From assembly GCF_900094595.1 (NCBI RefSeq), contig NZ_FMAD01000001.1, forward strand, positions 248,001-312,000: a stretch of DNA of 64,000 nucleotides. The letters are read 5' to 3'. Positions 38,716 through 46,468 of this stretch are shown in pieces; position 1 is the stretch's first letter, and every line of letters starts with the position of its first letter. The notes under the pieces were generated by a model. That model was not told the origin of the DNA. It saw nothing but the letters and a program-made list of their open reading frames with translations, and did not search any database. The stretch comes from Cupriavidus alkaliphilus. GTDB taxonomy: Bacteria > Pseudomonadota > Gammaproteobacteria > Burkholderiales > Burkholderiaceae. The position numbers and the translations under genes are program-made.

Positions 38716-38750
38716 CAAAAAGCAAAAAGCCACGGGGGTTGCCCGTGGCT
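38716..38750 (-). terminator. Terminator hairpin in the argD leader (candidate attenuator)
   Basis: On the minus strand AGCCACGGG, loop CAACC, CCCGTGGCT forms a perfect 9-bp stem followed by TTTTTGCTTTTTGTT. It lies upstream of argD rather than after a gene, 54 bases before the argD ATG. GGGGTGCC in the leader frame (38796-38789) can pair with GGCAACCCC in this hairpin (38743-38735) and disrupt it. Confidence 0.85.
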
Positions 38751-38778
38751 CGTTGACCTGAACAGACGCAATCGACGG

Positions 38779-38847
38779 TCAGCGGCGCGGCACCCCGGTG
38801 GGGAGCGACGTACGGAAGCTGCGGCGTCGGTTGAAGGTCATGTGCAT
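38779..38847 (-). CDS. Arg-rich leader peptide upstream of argD (candidate)
   Basis: A 22-codon frame, possibly leaderless, starts at the ATG at 38847, exactly where the upstream promoter predicts transcription to begin; a second in-frame ATG lies at 38841. It encodes six arginines: codons 7-9 (CGA CGC CGC), 12 (CGT) and 21-22 (CGC CGC), just before the TGA. All six codons are read by one tRNA-Arg (ICG anticodon). It is followed 28 bases later by a strong intrinsic terminator and then argD. This is the architecture of a ribosome-stalling attenuator; translation is not shown, and high GC content raises Arg frequency, so the call is inferential. Confidence 0.5.
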   Translation of the reverse strand: MHMTFNRRRSFRTSLPTGVPRR

Positions 38848-38854
38848 GCGGGCA

Positions 38855-38883
38855 AATATAAGGCGCACGGGCCCGGGTGTCAA
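38855..38883 (-). promoter_or_regulatory. Near-consensus sigma70 promoter of the argD leader
   Basis: On the minus strand TTGACA (38883-38878), exactly 17 bases, TATATT (38860-38855). The predicted start, 7-8 bases downstream, is the A of the leader ATG at 38847. Confidence 0.85.
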
Positions 38884-38941
38884 AACGAATTTTGGCGGGC
38901 CCGGGCATTGTTGCGCTGGCGGAACGGCTCGCGGGCGGCGC

Positions 38942-40000
38942 TCAGGCCGCCGGGGTGGCCGGGTGCAGGTCGGCCTCGGAGGTGAACGAGTCGGCGAAGA
39001 AGGCGTCTTCGTGCAGCTTGCACTGGCGGGTAAAGTCGCCGCGCGCGGCATTGATCATCACCGGCGCGCCGCAGGCGTAGACCTCGTGGCCCGACAGGTC
39101 GGGGAAGTCGGCGATCACTGCCTGGTGGACGAAGCCGGTGCGGCCCTGCCAGTTGTCTTCCGGCAGCGCGTCGGAGACCACCGGCACGTACTGGAAGTTG
39201 GGCAGGTCGCGCGCCCACTGCTCGGCCAGCGCGTGCATGTACAGGTCCTTGGGCCGGCGGCCGCCCCAGTACAGCGTCATCGGGCGCCGGATGCCGGTGT
39301 AGGCGGCATGCTCGACGATGGCCTTGATCGGGGCGAAGCCGGTGCCCGAAGCCAGCAGGATGATCGGCGCTTCCGATTCCTCGCGCAGGAAGAAGCTGCC
39401 CAGCGGGCCTTCGAAGCGCAGGATGTCGCGCTCCTTCATGGCCGGCTGGCCTTCCTTCGCGCCGAACACGTAGTCGGTGAAGGCGCCGCCCGGCATATGG
39501 CGGATATGCAGTTCGATCGGGCCGTCCTCGTGCGGCGGCGTGGCGATCGAATAGCTGCGGCGCTTGCCGTCGCGCAGCAGGAATTCGACATACTGGCCGG
39601 CCAGGTACTGCATGCGTTCGGTCGCGGGCAGCTGCAGCTTGATCGCGATCACGTCGTCGGCCAGGCGCTCCAGCGAAGTGACGCGGCACGGCACCTTCTT
39701 GATCGGGATGTCGCCGGCGCCATGGACCTCGCGGCATTCGATGGTGATGTCCGATGCGGCATTGGCGCAGCAGAACAGCGCGCGGCCCTCGGTCTTTTCC
39801 TGCGCGGTCAGCGCCGACGGGGCATGGTCGCCCTGCACGATGCTGCCTTCGAGCACGCGGCCCTTGCACGAACCGCAGGCGCCGTTCTTGCAGCCGTACG
39901 GCAGCCCGATGCTGTGGCGCAGGGCCGCGCCGAGGATGGTTTCGTCCGCGGCCACTTCAAACTTGTGGCCGCTGGGCATGACGGTTACTTGATAAGCCAT
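38942..40000 (-). CDS. Ferredoxin-domain NAD(P)H-flavin oxidoreductase (CDP-6-deoxyglucoseen-reductase-like)
   Basis: The 352-residue product has an N-terminal plant-type 2Fe-2S ferredoxin domain with Cys 37, 42 and 45 (YGCKNGACGSCKG) and a fourth at 77 or 78 (ALFCCANA). An FAD domain (RRSYSIATPP flavin motif) and a NAD-binding domain (ILLASGTGFAPIKAIVE and YACGAPVMI) follow. This is the arrangement of phenol-hydroxylase or benzoate-dioxygenase reductases and of AscD-type enzymes, with the ferredoxin at the N-terminus. It passes electrons from NAD(P)H to an unidentified partner; no oxygenase is next to it. The start is 9 bases from the divergent SDR gene, an unusually short gap. Confidence 0.82.
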   Translation of the reverse strand: MAYQVTVMPSGHKFEVAADETILGAALRHSIGLPYGCKNGACGSCKGRVLEGSIVQGDHAPSALTAQEKTEGRALFCCANAASDITIECREVHGAGDIPIKKVPCRVTSLERLADDVIAIKLQLPATERMQYLAGQYVEFLLRDGKRRSYSIATPPHEDGPIELHIRHMPGGAFTDYVFGAKEGQPAMKERDILRFEGPLGSFFLREESEAPIILLASGTGFAPIKAIVEHAAYTGIRRPMTLYWGGRRPKDLYMHALAEQWARDLPNFQYVPVVSDALPEDNWQGRTGFVHQAVIADFPDLSGHEVYACGAPVMINAARGDFTRQCKLHEDAFFADSFTSEADLHPATPAA

Positions 40001-40009
40001 AATCGGTCT

Positions 40010-41029
40010 ATGAGCCAAATTCTGTCGAAGCTGCAGCCCGCGCGATTCCCGCAACCACCGCAACTGCCGGCGCCAGCGCGCCGGCTGGGCCGCCCGCGCC
40101 TGCTGATCGTCGGCTGCGGGGATGTGGGGACGCGCTGCCTGCGTATCCTGTCGTCGCGCATGCGTGTCTTCGCCGTGACCTCGCAGCCGGCACGCCGCGC
40201 CGAACTGCGTGCCGCCGGCGCGGTGCCGCTGGTGGCGGACCTGGACCGGCCGGCCACGCTGGCACGGCTGCGCGGGCTGGCCACGCGGGTGCTGGACCTG
40301 GCGCCACCACCCGGGCAGGGCGAAGGCGATCCGCGCACGCGTGCGCTGCTCGCCATATTGCGCCGGACCACCTGGCGCCGGACCGCGTGGCGCCGTGCCA
40401 GGACGGCTGCCGGCATGCTTCCCGGCGAGCCCGCCATTCTACCCGACCGTACCCGGCCCCGCGCTGCGTTTGTCTACGCCAGCACCACCGGCGTCTACGG
40501 CGATCGCCAGGGCGCGCGCGTGGCCGAGTTCCATCCGGTGCGGCCGCAGACCGCCCGCGCGCGCCGGCGCGTCGCGGCGGAACAGGCGGTGCGGGGGTTC
40601 GGCCGCGATGCCGGCTGGCGCGCCAGCGTTGTGCGCATCCCCGGCATCTACGCCGAGGACCGCCTGCCGCTGGCCCGGCTCAAGCGCGGCACGCCGGCAC
40701 TGGTGCGCCAGGACGACGTCTATACCAGCCACATCCACGCCGACGACCTCGCGCGCATCATGGTGGCGGCGCTGTTCCGCGGCCGCCCGCAGCGCGTGGT
40801 CCACGCCAGCGACGATACCGAGCTGCGCATGGCGGATTACTTCGACCTCGTCGCCGAACGCCGCGGGCTGCCGCGTCCGCCGCGCATCACGCGCGGCGAG
40901 GCGCTCCAGGTGATCGACAAGACCCTGCTGAGCTTCATGAGCGAGTCGCGCCGGCTCGACAACCGCCGGCTCAAGCGCGAACTGCGTCTGCGGCTGCGCT
41001 ATCCCACCGTCGCCGACTTCTTCGGCTGA
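40010..41029 (+). CDS. NAD-dependent epimerase/dehydratase-like SDR protein
   Basis: The 339-residue product is an extended short-chain dehydrogenase/reductase-like protein. After a 25-residue Pro-rich tail it has a nucleotide-binding start LLIVGCGDVGTRCLRIL, YASTTGVYGDRQGARVAEF, and HIHADDLARIMVAALF, like YeeZ-type nucleoside-diphosphate-sugar epimerase homologues. The classical YxxxK may be altered: the usual Tyr-Lys pair is not clear, since the segment after TGVYGD reads RARRRVAAEQAV. It may therefore bind nucleotide without catalysing redox. It is divergent from the oxidoreductase with 9 bp between start codons, and is followed by the hut regulatory region. Confidence 0.75.
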   Translation: MSQILSKLQPARFPQPPQLPAPARRLGRPRLLIVGCGDVGTRCLRILSSRMRVFAVTSQPARRAELRAAGAVPLVADLDRPATLARLRGLATRVLDLAPPPGQGEGDPRTRALLAILRRTTWRRTAWRRARTAAGMLPGEPAILPDRTRPRAAFVYASTTGVYGDRQGARVAEFHPVRPQTARARRRVAAEQAVRGFGRDAGWRASVVRIPGIYAEDRLPLARLKRGTPALVRQDDVYTSHIHADDLARIMVAALFRGRPQRVVHASDDTELRMADYFDLVAERRGLPRPPRITRGEALQVIDKTLLSFMSESRRLDNRRLKRELRLRLRYPTVADFFG

Positions 41030-41092
41030 TTGCTCCAACGCATCCCCGTGCCGCTGGCACGGGGCTTGCAGCCCCACGGCGTCTTCCGATTC

Positions 41093-41104
41093 CTGTCTAT
41101 ACAG
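41093..41104. promoter_or_regulatory. HutC-like operator 1
   Basis: CTGTCTATACAG, a near-palindrome. The exact reverse complement CTGTATAGACAG occurs before hutH at 44786. It lies 64 bases after the SDR gene and some 240 before the ABC transporter. Confidence 0.6.
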
Positions 41105-41242
41105 CAACACTTTTCACGCGCCTGACTGGTGCCGGCGGTTCAAACCCGGGACCAGGACAGTGCATCGCCTAAAGGGCGGTTCCGCGATGAAATGCGCTTT
41201 TTAAGGCGATTATCCGCCTGGTTGCTTGGTGGAAGCCCTACG

Positions 41243-41271
41243 TTGACTTGTATATACAGGCATTGTTTAAT
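41243..41271 (+). promoter_or_regulatory. Hut promoter with HutC-like operator 2 in the spacer
   Basis: TTGACT (41243-41248), 17-base spacer, TTTAAT (41266-41271). CTTGTATATACAGG (41247-41260) fills most of the spacer and contains the palindrome core TGTATATACA, so HutC binding would block RNA polymerase directly. Predicted start near 41278. Confidence 0.7.
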
Positions 41272-41336
41272 GCCCGAAAACGAGCACGGCCACATGCATG
41301 GCCTGCCGTCGACGGACACACCAAAGGAGCGTACAG

Positions 41337-42305
41337 ATGAGGAATCCAAGCAGGTTTCGCGGTCGGGTGGCAGGGCAGGTGGCAGTGCTGGCTGCGGCCC
41401 TGGTGGCCGGCGCGGCGCAGGCACAGAACACGCCGGTAACGCTGGGCATGAGCGGCTGGACCGGCTTCGCGCCGCTGACGCTGGCCGACAAGGCGGGCAT
41501 CTTCAAGAAGAACGGCGTCGACGTCGAGATCAAGATGATCCCGCAGAAGGACCGCCACCTGGCGCTGGCCTCCGGCGCGATCCAGTGCGCGGCCACCACC
41601 GTGGAAACCCATGTGGCCTGGAACGCCAATGGCGTGCCCATCACCCAGATCGTGCAGCTCGACAAGTCCTACGGCGCCGACGGCCTGGCCGTGCGCGCCG
41701 ACGTGAAGAGCTTTGCCGACCTGAAGGGCAAGACCATCGGCGTCGATGCGCCGGGCACCGCGCCGTACTTCGGGCTGGCCTGGATGCTGAAGAAGAACGG
41801 CATGTCGCTCAAGGACGTGAAAACCACCACGCTGTCGCCGCAGGCCGCGGCGCAGGCCTTCGTCGCCGGCCAGAACGACGGCGCCATGACCTATGAGCCG
41901 TACCTGTCGACGGTGCGCCAGAACCCGGACAAGGGCAAGATCCTGGCGACCACGCTCGACTATCCGATGGTGACCGACACGCTCGGCTGCGCGCCCAAGT
42001 GGCTCAAGGACAATCCCAAGGCCGCCCAGGCGCTGGTCGACAGCTACTTCGAGGCGCTCGAGATGATCCGCAAGGAACCGGCCAAGGCCAACGACATCAT
42101 GGGTGCGGCGGTCAAGCAGACCGGCGAGCAGTTCGCCAAGTCGTCCGCCTACCTGCGCTGGCAGGACCGCGAGGCCAACAAGAAATTCTTCGAGGGCGAG
42201 CTCGCCAGCTTCAGCAAGGAAGCCGCCGCGGTGCTGCTGGACATCGGCGTGATCCGCCAGGTGCCGGACGTGACCAAGCTGTACGACGCGCGTTTCCTCA
42301 AGTAA
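41337..42305 (+). CDS. ABC transporter substrate-binding protein of the hut cluster (NitT/TauT type)
   Basis: The 322-residue product is a periplasmic binding protein of the nitrate/sulfonate/taurine (NitT/TauT) family. An N-terminal signal ends around AQA-QNT (about residue 29). The mature fold begins VTLGMSGWTGFAPLTLADKAG and shows GAIQCAATTVETHVAW, GKTIGVDAPGTAPYFGLAWML and VAGQNDGAMTYEPYLST. AAAGGAG lies just upstream of the ATG at 41337. It is the first gene behind the HutC-controlled promoter; because it heads a histidine-degradation operon, histidine or urocanate is the probable ligand, though this is inferred from context. Confidence 0.87.
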   Translation: MRNPSRFRGRVAGQVAVLAAALVAGAAQAQNTPVTLGMSGWTGFAPLTLADKAGIFKKNGVDVEIKMIPQKDRHLALASGAIQCAATTVETHVAWNANGVPITQIVQLDKSYGADGLAVRADVKSFADLKGKTIGVDAPGTAPYFGLAWMLKKNGMSLKDVKTTTLSPQAAAQAFVAGQNDGAMTYEPYLSTVRQNPDKGKILATTLDYPMVTDTLGCAPKWLKDNPKAAQALVDSYFEALEMIRKEPAKANDIMGAAVKQTGEQFAKSSAYLRWQDREANKKFFEGELASFSKEAAAVLLDIGVIRQVPDVTKLYDARFLK

Positions 42306-42333
42306 CCCGGCAGTTCTCAGGAGGCGTGACGTC

Positions 42334-43200
42334 ATGACGCAAGCCCGTATTGGTTCACCCGCCCCGGCCGCCGCCGTGGCGGCCCCCACCGGGGAAGCGC
42401 CGCAGCGACGGCGCCATCCGTGGCTGGCACCGCTGGTGCCGGTGGCGCCCAACACCCGCTGGATGCTGGGCCTGTCCTTCTTCGTGCTGTTCTTCGGCGT
42501 GTGGGCCGTGGTGACGCTGGGCGGCTTCGTGCCGCGCACGTTCCTGGCCGATCCGATGACGATGGCCAAAGAGGGCCTGATCCTGTTCACCGAGCACAAC
42601 TTCATCGGCGACATCGGCATGACGGTGTGGCGCGTGGTCGGCGGCTTCGTGCTGGCGGCGGTGATCGCGGTGCCGCTGGGCATCTTCATGGGCGCGTACA
42701 AGGCGGCCGAGGCCTTCTTCGAGCCCTTTGTCTCGTTCTGCCGCTACCTGCCGGCGTCCGCCTTTATCCCGCTGCTGATCCTGTGGGCCGGCATCGGCGA
42801 GGCGCAGAAGCTGCTGGTGATCTTCATCGGCTCGTTCTTCCAGATCGTGCTGATGGTGGCGGTGGCGGTCGGCGGCGCGCGCAAGGACCTGGTCGAGGCC
42901 GCGTACACGCTGGGCGCCAACAGCGCCGGCATCGTGCGGCGCGTGCTGATCCCGGGCGCGGCGCCGGAAATCGCCGAGATCCTGCGGCTGGTGCTGGGCT
43001 GGGCCTGGACCTACGTGATCGTGGCCGAGCTGATCGGCTCGTCGTCGGGCATCGGGCACATGATTACCGACAGCCAGGCGCTGCTCAATACCGGGCAGAT
43101 CATCTTCGGCATCATCGTGATCGGCTGCATCGGCCTGGTCTCGGACCTTGTCTTCAAGCGCGCCAACCAGCGCCTGTTCCCGTGGAGTTCGATCCAATGA
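42334..43200 (+). CDS. ABC transporter permease of the hut cluster
   Basis: The 288-residue permease has a Pro/Ala-rich cytoplasmic N-terminus of about 45 residues, then six or so membrane helices. The coupling segment is DLVEAAYTLGANSAGIVRRVLIPGAAPEI, split here as EAAYTLGANSAG and RRVLIPGAAPEIAEI, the EAA loop of NitT/TauT-type importers. It follows the binding protein by 28 bases and overlaps the ATPase gene by 4 bases (ATGA at 43197-43200). It would form a dimer with two copies of the ATPase. No other transporter gene lies in the cluster. Confidence 0.93.
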   Translation: MTQARIGSPAPAAAVAAPTGEAPQRRRHPWLAPLVPVAPNTRWMLGLSFFVLFFGVWAVVTLGGFVPRTFLADPMTMAKEGLILFTEHNFIGDIGMTVWRVVGGFVLAAVIAVPLGIFMGAYKAAEAFFEPFVSFCRYLPASAFIPLLILWAGIGEAQKLLVIFIGSFFQIVLMVAVAVGGARKDLVEAAYTLGANSAGIVRRVLIPGAAPEIAEILRLVLGWAWTYVIVAELIGSSSGIGHMITDSQALLNTGQIIFGIIVIGCIGLVSDLVFKRANQRLFPWSSIQ

Positions 43201-43976
43201 GCGCACTGTCCATCCAGCAGGTCTCGCGGACCTTCTCCAACCCGCGCGGCGGCCAGACGCTGGCGCTGCAGCCGGTCGATTTCGAAGTGCGCGACAACGA
43301 CTTCGTCACCATCCTGGGTCCGTCGGGCTGCGGCAAGTCCACGCTGCTGCGCATCGTCGCGGGCCTGGATACCCCGACCAGCGGGCGCGTGCTGCTCGAC
43401 GGCCAGCCGGTGTTCGCGCCCGGCGCCGACCGCGGCATGGTGTTCCAGTCGTACACGCTGTTCCCGTGGCTGACGATCGAGCAGAACGTGCGCTTCGGCC
43501 TGCGCGAGCGCGGCATGAGCGCGGCCGAGCAGAAAGAGCGCAGCGACTTCTTTATCCAGCGCGTGGGGCTGCGCGGCTTCGAGCACCATTTCCCCAAGCA
43601 GCTGTCCGGGGGCATGCAGCAGCGCACCGCGATTGCGCGCGCGCTGGCCAACGACCCCAAGATCCTGCTGCTCGACGAGCCCTTCGGCGCGCTCGACAAC
43701 CAGACCCGCGTGCTGATGCAGGAGCTGCTGCTCGGCATCTGGGAGGCCTCGCGCAAGACGGTATTATTCGTGACCCACGATATCGACGAGGCCATCTTCA
43801 TGGCCAACCGGGTGGCGGTGTTTTCCGCCAGGCCGGGTCGGATCAAGAGCGAGATCGCGGTCGATTTCCCGCATCCGCGCCATTACACGATCAAGACCAC
43901 TCCGGAGTTCTCCGCGCTCAAGGCGCGGCTGACCGAGGAAATCCGCGCCGAGGCCATGGCCGCGGCCGAGCACTAA
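43197..43976 (+). CDS. ABC transporter ATP-binding protein of the hut cluster
   Basis: The 259-residue ATPase has Walker A ILGPSGCGKSTLLRIVAG, Q-loop VFQSYTLFPWLTI, signature QLSGGMQQRTAIARALANDPK and Walker B ILLLDEPFGALDNQTR, followed by the H-loop LFVTHDIDEAIFMANR. It is of the nitrate/sulfonate/taurine class. Its ATG overlaps the permease stop. Six bases separate it from hutC, so transporter and regulator are on one transcript. A potential weak point is that no fourth subunit (inner-membrane second permease) is encoded, so homodimerisation is assumed. Confidence 0.95.
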   Translation: MSALSIQQVSRTFSNPRGGQTLALQPVDFEVRDNDFVTILGPSGCGKSTLLRIVAGLDTPTSGRVLLDGQPVFAPGADRGMVFQSYTLFPWLTIEQNVRFGLRERGMSAAEQKERSDFFIQRVGLRGFEHHFPKQLSGGMQQRTAIARALANDPKILLLDEPFGALDNQTRVLMQELLLGIWEASRKTVLFVTHDIDEAIFMANRVAVFSARPGRIKSEIAVDFPHPRHYTIKTTPEFSALKARLTEEIRAEAMAAAEH

Positions 43977-43982
43977 GACCTT

Positions 43983-44744
43983 ATGAACCACGCCGCCGGC
44001 ACCCCGACTTCCGCTTCTGCCTCTCCCACCGCGCTCTACCAGCAGGTGAAGGAGTACATCGCCCGCCAGATCCAGAGCGGCGCGTGGCAGCCGGGCGACC
44101 GGGTGCCGTCGGAGCAGGAACTGGTGAACCGCTTCGGCGTCTCGCGCATGACCGTCAACCGGGCGCTGCGCGAGCTGCAGGAGCAGGGCCGGGTGGTGCG
44201 CGTGGCCGGCGTGGGCACCTTCGTCGCCGAGCACAAGCCGCAGTCGACGCTGCTGTCGGTGGTCAACCTGCAGGACGAGATCCGCATGCGCGGGCACGAC
44301 TACGCCTGCGACGTGATCCTGGTGGAGCGGGTCTCGGCGTCGATCGAGGTGGCCGCGGCGCTGGAGCTGCGCACCGGCGAATCGGTGTTCCATTCCGTCT
44401 GCGTGCACCGCGAGGACGGCGTGCCGGTGCAGCTGGAGGACCGCTACGTCAATCCGCGCGTGGCACCCGACTTCATCACCCAGGATTTCAGCGAGACCCA
44501 GCCCGGCGAATACCTGCTGCGCCACGTGCCCTACGACCAGGTCGAGCATGTGGTCGATGCCATTGCCGCCACCCCGGAGCAGGCCGCGCAGCTGGAAATG
44601 CCGCCCACGCAGGCCTGCCTGATGCTGACCCGCCGCACCTGGACCAACGGCGTGCCGGTGACTTTCGTGCGCTGCCTGCACCCTGGCAACCGCTATCGCC
44701 TCGGCAGCCGCTTCCGCGCCGACGGCAACCCCGCGTTCGGCTGA
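43983..44744 (+). CDS. hutC: Histidine-utilisation repressor HutC (GntR family, UTRA domain)
   Basis: HutC represses hut genes until urocanate, the inducer in characterised systems, binds. The 253-residue product has an N-terminal winged-helix domain (ALYQQVKEYIARQIQSGAWQ, RVPSEQELVNRFGVSRMTVN, RALRELQEQGRVVRVAGVGTF) and a C-terminal UTRA ligand-binding domain ending with QACLMLTRRTWTNGVPVTF. It is autoregulated if the HutC-like sites at 41093 and 41247 are genuine. It lies between the transporter genes and hutH, with a third operator in the 63 bases before hutH. The UTRA domain also binds N-acetylglucosamine phosphate in other members, but the location makes HutC the clear choice. Confidence 0.95.
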   Translation: MNHAAGTPTSASASPTALYQQVKEYIARQIQSGAWQPGDRVPSEQELVNRFGVSRMTVNRALRELQEQGRVVRVAGVGTFVAEHKPQSTLLSVVNLQDEIRMRGHDYACDVILVERVSASIEVAAALELRTGESVFHSVCVHREDGVPVQLEDRYVNPRVAPDFITQDFSETQPGEYLLRHVPYDQVEHVVDAIAATPEQAAQLEMPPTQACLMLTRRTWTNGVPVTFVRCLHPGNRYRLGSRFRADGNPAFG

Positions 44745-44785
44745 TTTCACAAGAATCCGCCTGCTACCTGAAATTTTTACCTAAG

Positions 44786-44797
44786 CTGTATAGACAG
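44786..44797. promoter_or_regulatory. HutC-like operator 3 before hutH
   Basis: CTGTATAGACAG, exact reverse complement of operator 1, ends 10 bases before the hutH ATG and overlaps the AGGA ribosome site. Separate control of hutHUDIFG from the transporter is implied. Confidence 0.65.
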
Positions 44798-44807
44798 GAA
44801 CATACAA

Positions 44808-46382
44808 ATGACTGCCAGCCCACATGACCACGCCTCTCGTCCGCTGCTGACCCTGCAGCCGGGCCAAGTCACCCTGGCCGACCTGCGCCGCATCTACCGC
44901 GGCGAAGTGCGCCTGGCCATGGCCGATTCCGCCTGGGCCGGCGTGCGCGCCGCACAGGCCACGGTGCAGGACATCATCGACGCCGACGCCGTGGTCTACG
45001 GCATCAACACCGGCTTCGGCAAGCTGGCGCAAAGCCGCATCCCGCACGACAAGCTGGCGCAGCTGCAGCGCAACCTGGTGCTGTCGCACAGCGTCGGCAC
45101 CGGCCCCGACCTGGCCGGGGATACGGTGCGGCTGATCCTGGCAACCAAGGCGGTCAGCCTGGCGCGCGGCCATTCGGGCGTGCGGCCCGAACTGATCGAG
45201 GCCTTGCTGGCGCTGGTCAACCACGGCGTGACGCCGTGCATCCCGGCCAAGGGTTCGGTCGGCGCCTCGGGCGACCTGGCGCCGCTGGCGCATATGTCGT
45301 GCACGCTGATCGGCGTGGGCGAGGTGCTGGTCGACGGCAAGCGCGTGCCGGCCGCCGAAGGCCTGGCCCATGCCGGCCTGAAGGCCTTCGAACTGGGCCC
45401 GAAGGAGGGCCTGGCCTTGCTCAATGGCACCCAGGTGTCGACCGCGCTGGCGCTGGCCGGGCTGTTCGCCGCCGAAGACGCGTTTGCCGCGGGCCTGGTC
45501 GCCGGCGCGCTGTCGCTGGAGGCGATCAAGGGCTCGGTCAAGCCATTCGATGCGCGCATCCATGCCGCGCGCGGCCAGGCCGGCCAGATCGCCGTGGCCG
45601 GCGCGGTGCGCGCGATGCTGGATGGCAGCGAGATCGTCGACTCGCACAAGGCCTGCGGCCGCGTGCAGGACCCGTATTCGATCCGCTGCCAGCCGCAGGT
45701 GATGGGCGCGTGCCTGGACAACCTGCAGCACGCCGCGCGCATCCTGCAGATCGAAGCCAATGCCGCGTCGGACAACCCGCTGGTGTTCTCCGAGCAGGGC
45801 GATGTGGTCTCCGGCGGCAACTTCCACGCCGAGCCGGTGGCCTTTGCCGCCGACATCATCGCGCTGGCGATCGCCGAGATCGGCGCGATCTCCGAGCGCC
45901 GGCTGGCGCTGCTGCTCGATACCGGGCTGTCCGGCCTGCCGCCGTTCCTGGTGCGCGACGGCGGCTTGAATTCCGGCTTCATGATCGCGCAGGTGACGGC
46001 CGCCGCGCTGGCCTCGGAAAACAAGTCGCTGGCACATCCGTCCAGCGTCGACAGCCTGCCGACCTCGGCCAACCAGGAAGACCATGTGTCGATGGCCACC
46101 TATGGCGCGCGCCGGCTGGGCGAGATGGCGGCCAACACCGCGGTGGTGGTCGGCATCGAGGCGATGGCCGCGGCGCAGGGCATCGAATTCCACCGGCCGC
46201 TGAAGTCGTCGCCGCTGGTGGAGCAGGAACTGGCCCGCATCCGGGCGCGGGTGGATTTTGTGGAAGGCGACCGTTACCTGGCGCCGGATATCGAAGCGAT
46301 GAAGCAGTGGGTGGTGCAGGGGGATGCGGGGGCGGGCTGGCCGCAGGCAGTCAGGGCGATTTTGCCGACCAACGCAAGTTGA
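44808..46382 (+). CDS. hutH: Histidine ammonia-lyase
   Basis: HutH deaminates L-histidine to urocanate, the first step of catabolism. The 524-residue product has the MIO prosthetic-group triad Ala-Ser-Gly (about residues 153-155) in [20 protein letters not shown]. Other signatures are [48 protein letters not shown] and the C-terminal [21 protein letters not shown]. It is close to the usual family length of about 510. It begins the catabolic part of the operon behind operator 3, followed by hutU 86 bases later. Confidence 0.97.
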   Translation: MTASPHDHASRPLLTLQPGQVTLADLRRIYRGEVRLAMADSAWAGVRAAQATVQDIIDADAVVYGINTGFGKLAQSRIPHDKLAQLQRNLVLSHSVGTGPDLAGDTVRLILATKAVSLARGHSGVRPELIEALLALVNHGVTPCIPAKGSVGASGDLAPLAHMSCTLIGVGEVLVDGKRVPAAEGLAHAGLKAFELGPKEGLALLNGTQVSTALALAGLFAAEDAFAAGLVAGALSLEAIKGSVKPFDARIHAARGQAGQIAVAGAVRAMLDGSEIVDSHKACGRVQDPYSIRCQPQVMGACLDNLQHAARILQIEANAASDNPLVFSEQGDVVSGGNFHAEPVAFAADIIALAIAEIGAISERRLALLLDTGLSGLPPFLVRDGGLNSGFMIAQVTAAALASENKSLAHPSSVDSLPTSANQEDHVSMATYGARRLGEMAANTAVVVGIEAMAAAQGIEFHRPLKSSPLVEQELARIRARVDFVEGDRYLAPDIEAMKQWVVQGDAGAGWPQAVRAILPTNAS

Positions 46383-46468
46383 TGCGTATCCGGAAGCCGA
46401 CGACGCACCCAATGCCTTGACACCGATCTGATCGCGCCACCAGCGCCATCCCAAAAGGAGAACAACAC

